This document shows positions 7,924 through 11,938 of a stretch of 11,938 nucleotides of DNA, in pieces (within the stretch, counting starts at the first letter, position 1; every line of letters begins with the position of its first letter). A program made the position numbers and the translations under genes. This stretch comes from an uncultured Odoribacter sp. (GTDB taxonomy: Bacteria > Bacteroidota > Bacteroidia > Bacteroidales > Marinifilaceae). The notes under the pieces were generated by a model, which was not told the origin of the DNA, did not search any database, and worked only from the letters and a program-made list of their open reading frames with translations. Where the stretch lies: positions 1 through 11,938 of the forward strand of contig CAJKZL010000051.1 in NCBI GenBank assembly GCA_905204385.1, written 5' to 3'.

Positions 7924-7960
7924 AAACTCCTGTGTTCTGCTGAATACAGGAGTTTTTTGT
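7924..7960 (+). terminator. Intrinsic terminator of rplU-rpmA
   Basis: AAACTCCTGT (7924-7933) pairs perfectly with ACAGGAGTTT (7946-7955), extended inward by a G-T and two T-A pairs around the loop CTGCTG. The T-run of the right arm continues as TTTTTTGT. It has a strong stem and the right place, just after the rpmA stop. Confidence 0.93.
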
Positions 7961-7967
7961 ATTTTTG
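7937..7967 (+). promoter_or_regulatory. Probable serS promoter, overlapping the rpmA terminator
   Basis: TATTTTTG at 7960-7967 is an exact Bacteroidetes -7 box. At the -33 distance only CTG (7937-7939) is found instead of TTG. The start would be near 7974, about 68 nt ahead of serS. The -33 region lies inside the terminator loop, so the two elements share sequence. Confidence 0.6.
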
Positions 7968-7993
7968 AAGCACTAAACGACAAACGAGGAAAG

Positions 7994-8029
7994 ATGAACG
8001 ATAATCGCCCATCCGATTCCGAAAGCTAA
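7994..8029 (+). CDS. Possible serine-rich leader peptide ahead of serS
   Basis: An 11-codon frame encodes MNDNRPSDSES and stops 12 nt before the serS start. It follows GAGGAAAG, one of the better Shine-Dalgarno-like sequences in the window, whereas serS itself has none. It would begin about 20 nt after the predicted transcription start. Three of the 11 residues, including the last, are serine (TCC, TCC, AGC). That is what a ribosome-stalling sensor of charged seryl-tRNA would look like. No terminator hairpin fits between it and serS, so any control would act through translation coupling or start-site access. It could also be chance. Confidence 0.35.
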   Translation: MNDNRPSDSES

Positions 8030-8041
8030 AAACAAGATATT

Positions 8042-9316
8042 ATGTTGAATCTGAAATTTATCCAGGAAAATAAGGACACAGTTATAGAACGGCTGGCCGT
8101 TAAAAATTTCGACGCCCGCGAATCTGTTGAAAAAATCATAACACTCGACAACCTGCGCAAATCACTTCAGCAAGAAGCCGAATCCAAACAGGCACAAATG
8201 AACGGCATCGCCAAACAGATCGGCCAACTGATGCAATCCGGCCAGAAAGAAGCAGCCGAAAAAGCCCGCCAGGAAACGGCAGACCTCAAAACATCCATAG
8301 CCGAACTGAACAACCGCCGCAATGAGGTGGAAACAGAGTTATCGGCCATTTTGCTTCGTTTGCCCAATATGCCTCATAGTTCCGTGCCCCGGGGAAAATC
8401 GGAAGCCGACAATGTGATTGTCAAGATTGTCGAAAACATACCCGAAAAACACGAAGACGACATACCTCACTGGGAACTGGCAAAACGCTACGACCTTATC
8501 GATTTCGAAACCGGCGTAAAAATTACCGGAGCAGGCTTCCCGCTTTACAAGGGATGGGGGGCCAAACTGCAACGGGCTCTGATCAATTTCTTCCTGGAAG
8601 AAAACATCAAAGCCGGCTACCAGGAAGTGCAGCCTCCGTTGATGGTCAATGCCGACTCGGGATACGGCACCGGACAGCTGCCCGATAAGGATGGTCAGAT
8701 GTATTATGTCAACGAGGACAACCTGTATCTTATTCCTACGGCAGAAGTGCCTGTGACCAACATCTACCGCGATGTGATCGTGGAAGGCGAAAAGCTCCCG
8801 ATTAAAAATACAGCCTATTCCGCATGCTTCCGCCGCGAAGCCGGTTCGTACGGAAAAGACGTAAGGGGGCTCAACCGTCTCCATCAGTTCGACAAGGTGG
8901 AAATCGTACAGATCACCCGCCCGGAATTCTCCTACGAGGCCCTCGACGGCATGGTGAAACACGTGGAAGGACTCCTGATCAAACTCGGCCTCCCCTACCG
9001 GATCGTCCGCCTGTGCGGAGGAGACATCAGCTTCACTTCCGCACTGACCTACGACTTTGAAGTGTATTCCAAGGCACAGGAAAAATGGCTGGAGGTCAGC
9101 TCCGTTTCTAATTTTGAGGAATTTCAGGCCAACCGGCTGAAATTGCGCTTCAAAGACAAAGGCGATAAAAAAACGACAACCTGCCACACCCTGAACGGCA
9201 GTGCGCTGGCTCTGCCGAGGATTGTTGCCTCCTTGCTGGAAAACAACCAATGTGCCGAAGGAATCCGCATTCCGGAAGTGCTGCAGGCTTTCATGGGTAC
9301 CGACATCATAAAATAA
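8042..9316 (+). CDS. serS: Seryl-tRNA synthetase
   Basis: This cytoplasmic class II synthetase charges tRNA-Ser with serine, and also tRNA-Sec where present. The 424-residue length is normal. Residues 1-110 form the N-terminal tRNA-binding arm, a long antiparallel coiled coil rich in Lys, Glu and Gln. The catalytic domain follows, with the serine-pocket segment IPTAEVPVTN (231-240), motif 2 ACFRREAGSYGKDVRG then LHQF (261-283), ISFTSALTYDFEV (329-341), and motif 3 HTLNGSALALPRIVASLLE (382-400) with its invariant Arg393. All class II catalytic elements are intact. The start at 8042 gives the conserved MLNLKFIQEN. No Shine-Dalgarno sequence is visible. It is separated from rpmA by a terminator and appears to have its own promoter and short leader. 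Confidence 0.98.
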   Translation: MLNLKFIQENKDTVIERLAVKNFDARESVEKIITLDNLRKSLQQEAESKQAQMNGIAKQIGQLMQSGQKEAAEKARQETADLKTSIAELNNRRNEVETELSAILLRLPNMPHSSVPRGKSEADNVIVKIVENIPEKHEDDIPHWELAKRYDLIDFETGVKITGAGFPLYKGWGAKLQRALINFFLEENIKAGYQEVQPPLMVNADSGYGTGQLPDKDGQMYYVNEDNLYLIPTAEVPVTNIYRDVIVEGEKLPIKNTAYSACFRREAGSYGKDVRGLNRLHQFDKVEIVQITRPEFSYEALDGMVKHVEGLLIKLGLPYRIVRLCGGDISFTSALTYDFEVYSKAQEKWLEVSSVSNFEEFQANRLKLRFKDKGDKKTTTCHTLNGSALALPRIVASLLENNQCAEGIRIPEVLQAFMGTDIIK

Positions 9317-9329
9317 ACAAAGACAGCTA

Positions 9330-9360
9330 TCCGGAATGGGCGAAAACGCCTGGTTCCGGA
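9330..9360 (+). other. Strong hairpin after serS without a T-run
   Basis: TCCGGAA (9330-9336) pairs with TTCCGGA (9354-9360). Inside, GGCG (9339-9342) pairs with CGCC (9347-9350) over an AAAA loop, with two wobble pairs and one bulged G joining the stems. It lies 14 nt after the serS stop. The lack of a T-run argues against a classical terminator; it may protect the 3' end of the serS message, assist Rho-independent pausing, or be a REP-like element. The rest of 9361-9528 shows nothing convincing. Confidence 0.6.
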
Positions 9361-9528
9361 CAGCCGCTTTATGAAAAGTGGGGTCTTCGCGTTGGAAACC
9401 GTAACTACCACTAAAAAAGGCTTCCCAATCCTTGTCTCGTTATTTCACTCCGGTCCTGTCTTTTGGGCAGCTTTTCCAGAGTCGGCCTTTAACGAATGGA
9501 AAGGCAAAGCGGAACAATAAAAAACAGA

Positions 9529-9831
9529 ATGAGAATTATTTACAACACCAGCTTTATCATTAACGATGAGATCGAACAGGAATGGGTAGATTTTATCCGG
9601 GATCGCTACGTTGCGGAAGTGCGGCATCATAAACTCAGCGAGGATATCATCTTCACCAAAGTATCCATCGATCAACCGGAAGGAAAGACCTATTCCCTGC
9701 AATTGGTTTTCGGCGATGAAGAACAAAAAAATCATTTTACGGATCATTGGCTTCCGGAAATAGAAAGCAGGATCATCCGCCGGTTTCCCAATCAATATGT
9801 ATGCTTCAGCAGTATACTCACAGAGATTTAA
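9529..9831 (+). CDS. DUF4286 family protein, about 100 residues, function unknown
   Basis: The N-terminus MRIIYNTSFIINDEIEQEWVD is the hallmark of this small Bacteroidetes family. The family resembles ferredoxin-like dimeric alpha/beta barrel proteins: a first strand IIYNTSF, an acidic helix, a middle segment DIIFTKVSI, a strand YSLQLVF, and the ending FSSILTEI. I prefer ATG 9529 over the in-frame ATG 9496 because it aligns with family starts and gives exactly 100 residues; the extra 11 residues from 9496 look unrelated. Its stop is 3 nt ahead of ruvC, so the two are almost certainly co-transcribed and probably translationally coupled. No catalytic residues are recognisable; the neighbour does not prove a DNA-repair role. 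Confidence 0.8.
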   Translation: MRIIYNTSFIINDEIEQEWVDFIRDRYVAEVRHHKLSEDIIFTKVSIDQPEGKTYSLQLVFGDEEQKNHFTDHWLPEIESRIIRRFPNQYVCFSSILTEI

Positions 9832-9834
9832 GGT

Positions 9835-10392
9835 ATGGAAAAATTAATCATGGGTATCGATCCCGGTACCAATTTCATGGGATACGCCATTATCAAAGTC
9901 CTGGGAAAAAACCAGAAACCGGAATTGGTGGTCTCCGGCGTTGTGGATATGGATAAGATCAGCGATCCTTACATCAAACTGCAACGTATTTTCAAGCGCA
10001 CACTTCAGGTGATCGACACCTACCAGCCGGACGAATTGGCCATTGAAGCCCAATTCTACGGCAAAAACGTACAATCCATGCTCAAGCTGGGCCGTGCCCA
10101 GGGGGTTGCCATCGCCGCTGCCCTGCAACGGGATATTCCCATTTTTGAATATGCTCCGCGAAAGGTGAAAATGAGCGTGACAGGCTCAGGGACCGCCTCG
10201 AAAGAACAAATTGCCCTTTTGCTGGGTAAATTCATGACCCTGACGACAAGCACCGAACTGCTCGATGAAACCGACGCAATTGCAATTGCCTATTGCCACT
10301 TTCTCCAAAGCTGCAGCCCGCTCTCTACCGAAAATCCAGGTTGTAAATCCTGGGCCGATTTTATCCGGAAAAATCCCGGAAAATTGCTCTAA
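9835..10392 (+). CDS. ruvC: Crossover junction endodeoxyribonuclease RuvC
   Basis: RuvC cuts Holliday junctions symmetrically during recombination and repair, working with the RuvAB branch-migration motor. The 185-residue length is usual. The RNase H-like active site is complete: Asp9 in MGIDPGT, Glu71 in LAIEAQFYGKN, and Asp144 and Asp147 in LLDETDAIAIAYCH. Other family features are QSMLKLGRAQGVAIAAAL (80-97) and YAPRKVKMSVTGSGTASKEQ (106-125), a DNA-binding stretch. It starts 3 nt after the DUF4286 gene, so expression is likely coupled. The 3' end faces a convergent receiver-domain gene only 15 nt away, too short for a separate terminator. No ruvA or ruvB is nearby. Confidence 0.97.
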   Translation: MEKLIMGIDPGTNFMGYAIIKVLGKNQKPELVVSGVVDMDKISDPYIKLQRIFKRTLQVIDTYQPDELAIEAQFYGKNVQSMLKLGRAQGVAIAAALQRDIPIFEYAPRKVKMSVTGSGTASKEQIALLLGKFMTLTTSTELLDETDAIAIAYCHFLQSCSPLSTENPGCKSWADFIRKNPGKLL

Positions 10393-10407
10393 ATACAGGC
10401 GTTCCCC

Positions 10408-10755
10408 CTACTTTATCCAATCCCTGACTAAAGCAACAAACTTATCTTGACGGAAAGGTTTGATATAGCAAGCACTACAGCCTGCCTTGAACAACGATTT
10501 ATCCCTGGCATCGTACGGTTCGGAAGAGAGAGCTATCACCGGAATATGCTTTGCTGCAAAATGCTCCGATAGGTTCGAATCCGCCCTTAAAATGGTTATG
10601 TCTATCAATAATAAATCGAAGTCCGCTCTATCCTCGTATTTTAACAAGTCCTCCCGGTTTCCCGCCCATTCAAGGACATACCGCCGACGCAGCGCCTTGC
10701 TGATCCATAAAAAATCCAGAGAATCGCAAATGATCAAAATACGTTTTTCTTCCAT
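10408..10755 (-). CDS. Stand-alone response-regulator receiver domain (CheY-like)
   Basis: The 115-residue product is one receiver domain with no output domain. Strand 1 is RILIICDS, strand 3 is DLLLIDITIL with the phosphorylatable Asp52, strand 4 is PVIALSSEP with Ser77/Ser78 in the usual Thr/Ser position, and strand 5 is CYIKPF with the conserved Lys99 and cis-Pro100. The acidic pair that normally binds Mg2+ after strand 1 is reduced to one Asp (Asp11, preceded by Cys10), so phosphorylation may be weaker or altered. No histidine kinase is adjacent, making it an orphan regulator that may act by protein contact. It converges on ruvC with a 15-nt gap. A possible -7 box (TATTTTTG on the minus strand) lies at 10862-10869, about 107 nt upstream. 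Confidence 0.82.
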   Translation of the reverse strand: MEEKRILIICDSLDFLWISKALRRRYVLEWAGNREDLLKYEDRADFDLLLIDITILRADSNLSEHFAAKHIPVIALSSEPYDARDKSLFKAGCSACYIKPFRQDKFVALVRDWIK

Positions 10756-10853
10756 ATCGATGCTAATGCTTATTGTTGCTGCCTTCTGTAATTATACCGT
10801 CGAACGAAGTACTCCAAAAAAAACGTACGATATTTTAGGCACAACAGAAGGTT

Positions 10854-10869
10854 TATTTTTGCAAAAATA
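10854..10869. promoter_or_regulatory. 16-bp palindrome of two opposed -7 boxes
   Basis: TATTTTTGCAAAAATA is a perfect palindrome. Each half is a full TAnnTTTG -7 element, one per strand. The minus-strand copy is placed to serve the receiver-domain gene; the plus-strand copy would start an RNA near 10868 that reads through the hairpin at 10907-10947 towards the HdrC-like gene. No TTG sits at the proper -33 distance on either strand, so it may instead be a repressor site or chance in AT-rich DNA. Confidence 0.4.
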
Positions 10870-10906
10870 CTTAAATGCTTAAAATATTAAAATACTTTTA
10901 ATCAAT

Positions 10907-10947
10907 TTGTTGAAAAATTCAAGATTTATATTATTAAATCTCAACAA
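10907..10947. other. Bulged 13-bp hairpin in the divergent spacer
   Basis: TTGTTG (10907-10912) pairs with CAACAA (10942-10947). Directly inside, AGATTTA (10922-10928) pairs with TAAATCT (10935-10941) over the loop TATTAT. The only interruption is a nine-base one-sided bulge at 10913-10921. It may be an RNA element or an operator; no family match is recognised. Confidence 0.45.
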
Positions 10948-11094
10948 CTGCCTCATTAATCGTACATTTAAATTTCTCATTTATCACCTGATTTACAGGC
11001 TCATTTGCATTTTACGTCACGTTTAAGCCGTAGGTAGTAAAAACACCACCACCCAATACGCATTTACAATCTTTATTTCTATTAACATTCGGAC

Positions 11095-11102
11095 TATTTT
11101 TG
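11095..11102 (+). promoter_or_regulatory. -7 box for the HdrC-like gene
   Basis: TATTTTTG is an exact TAnnTTTG match, 50 nt ahead of the start codon. At the -33 position there is TTTA/TTA rather than TTG. The predicted leader holds a small GACG...CGTC hairpin between about 11117 and 11133. Confidence 0.6.
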
Positions 11103-11152
11103 CATAGAGTAAATCAGACGGTGTAAAATCGTCCAAAAACTTTAAGTCCGCT

Positions 11153-11842
11153 ATGTCTTCCTTAACCGAACGACTGAAACAAGATATACACTATATCGAA
11201 AGCTTAAATAGCTGCATGAACTGCGGAGTATGCACCGCCATTTGCCCTTCGGCAGAATTTTACAATTATGATCCCCGCATTATCGCCGACACCGTACAAC
11301 GCCAGGACGAGGAAGCGTTGGAAGGATTGTTGAAATCCGATACCATCTGGTATTGCGGCGAATGTATGTCGTGTAAGACCAGATGTCCCCGCTGCAATAC
11401 CCCCGGAGGCATTATCATGGCCCTCCGTCGGTTATCCCAGGAAAAAGGCTGGTTTACCCAGTCGGAAAAAGGAAGACAACAATTTGCACTCAAACGGGTA
11501 TTGGGAAACAATATTCTCAATTATGGATATTGCGTGACACCCGATATTGTGAAGCCCGAAATGCATCCCGAACAAGGACCGGTCTGGGAATGGATTTACG
11601 AACACCGGGATGAGGTGTACGAAAAAACGCATTCCAATTATCAAAAATCAGGAGCAGGCGCCTTGCGGAAAGTGGACGATGAATCCCTGAAAGAATTGAA
11701 TGCCATATTCGAAGTCACCGGGGGACACGACTTTATGGAGCAAATCGAAACTTTCTCACAAGAAAAAGCAAAAGAGATGGGAATGGATATGGAAAGCTAT
11801 TTTCTTCATACTTACACGGATAATAGCGGGGGACATGGGTAG
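11153..11842 (+). CDS. HdrC-like protein with two [4Fe-4S] clusters (heterodisulfide reductase subunit C family)
   Basis: The product has 229 residues and is soluble, with no signal peptide. Two cluster-binding motifs are complete: Cys21, Cys24, Cys27 and Cys31 in CMNCGVCTAICP, and Cys68, Cys71, Cys74 and Cys78 in WYCGECMSCKTRCP. Two CxxCxxCxxxC(P) motifs about 45 residues apart are the hallmark of HdrC and related electron-transfer subunits (also seen in glycolate oxidase and fumarate reductase iron-sulfur proteins). HdrC passes electrons to a catalytic HdrB-type partner. In non-methanogens such complexes use disulfides or quinone-linked reactions, and the substrate here is unknown. Residues 100-229 form a charged C-terminal region lacking further motifs except Cys81 and Cys127. 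HdrB or HdrA partners are not in the window and may lie to the right. The start MSSLTERL matches short HdrC N-termini. Confidence 0.85.
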   Translation: MSSLTERLKQDIHYIESLNSCMNCGVCTAICPSAEFYNYDPRIIADTVQRQDEEALEGLLKSDTIWYCGECMSCKTRCPRCNTPGGIIMALRRLSQEKGWFTQSEKGRQQFALKRVLGNNILNYGYCVTPDIVKPEMHPEQGPVWEWIYEHRDEVYEKTHSNYQKSGAGALRKVDDESLKELNAIFEVTGGHDFMEQIETFSQEKAKEMGMDMESYFLHTYTDNSGGHG

Positions 11843-11938
11843 GGGAGAATATAAAAAATAAAGTTTAAAGTTAATAGTTGAGAGATGAGGGTGAGAGATT
11901 AAAGATTATAGATAATATATGACAGATTATAGATTAAA
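11843..11938. repeat. AT-rich spacer of short imperfect direct repeats after the HdrC-like gene
   Basis: The 96 bp to the window end have no gene and no clear terminator. AGATTATAGAT occurs twice (11903-11913 and 11924-11934), 21 bp apart, and variants of AAAGTTTAAAGTTAATAG and GAGAGATGAGGGTGAGAGAT repeat on either side. Such slippage-prone purine/AT spacers are common between Bacteroidetes genes. Confidence 0.6.

Larger units (their letters stand above)
10756..11152. other. 397-bp gene-free region between divergent receiver and HdrC-like genes
   Basis: It is AT-rich with no credible coding frame. It contains an 8-bp inverted repeat (CCTTCTGT at 10782-10789 and ACAGAAGG at 10844-10851), a perfect 16-bp palindrome made of two facing -7 boxes, a bulged hairpin at 10907-10947, and a -7 box for the rightward gene at 11095-11102. 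This is consistent with a shared divergent control region. Confidence 0.7.

Noticed and set aside
8339..9250. Long open frame on the minus strand opposite serS
   Set aside because: Shadow of the serS coding sequence; the plus frame is an unambiguous synthetase.
9371..9520. 49-codon frame between serS and the DUF4286 gene (begins MKSGVFALETV)
   Set aside because: No ribosome-binding signal, no recognisable family, begins right after the serS hairpin and ends before the real next gene; most likely a chance frame.
9496..9528. Upstream in-frame start for the DUF4286 gene
   Set aside because: The extra 11 residues do not resemble the family N-terminus, which begins at the Met of MRIIYNTSF (9529).
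11843..11938. Intrinsic terminator after the HdrC-like gene
   Set aside because: Only direct AT-rich repeats are visible; no stem followed by a T-run before the window ends.

Overview
The window looks like gut-type Bacteroidales DNA, possibly Odoribacteraceae (an inference from gene content only). The evidence is a SusC/SusD pair with a multi-FAS1 lipoprotein, several promoters matching the Bacteroidetes form (-7 box TAnnTTTG, with a TTG about 19 nt upstream in the best case), A-rich start regions with little Shine-Dalgarno, and a DUF4286-ruvC pair. The first ~260 bases do not fit. They encode a piece of a galE-type epimerase with codon use and protein sequence more like Clostridia, and they run straight into a truncated susD. 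I read this as an assembly chimera.

Left half, minus strand, transcribed right to left (6356 to about 240): a lipoprotein with four FAS1 (fasciclin) modules, then a susC-like TonB-dependent transporter, then a susD-like lipoprotein. Gaps are only 15 and 12 nt, so this is one operon. The susC frame is otherwise continuous from start to stop but holds two in-frame TAA codons (at 3258-3260 and 1059-1061), so it is probably a pseudogene unless the stops are sequence errors or are read through. susD is cut after about 200 residues by the chimeric junction.

Centre, 6357-7284: a 928-bp region without genes, lying between divergent transcription units. It holds an AT-rich stretch bounded by a perfect 16-bp inverted repeat (MITE-like), one perfect DnaA-box sequence, and a tandem array of six palindromic units with an exact 41-bp period. 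The array is the most unusual structure in the window. A textbook Bacteroidetes promoter and a short structured leader follow, ahead of rplU.

Right half, mostly plus strand: rplU-rpmA (ribosomal proteins L21 and L27) ending in a strong intrinsic terminator; serS with its own promoter and a possible 11-residue, serine-rich leader peptide; a DUF4286 gene 3 nt ahead of ruvC (Holliday-junction resolvase); a convergent stand-alone receiver-domain gene; and, after a ~400-bp regulatory gap, an HdrC-like protein with two [4Fe-4S] cysteine motifs. Apart from the operon pairs these genes are not functionally linked. The right half is ordinary core genome; the centre and left edge carry the anomalies.
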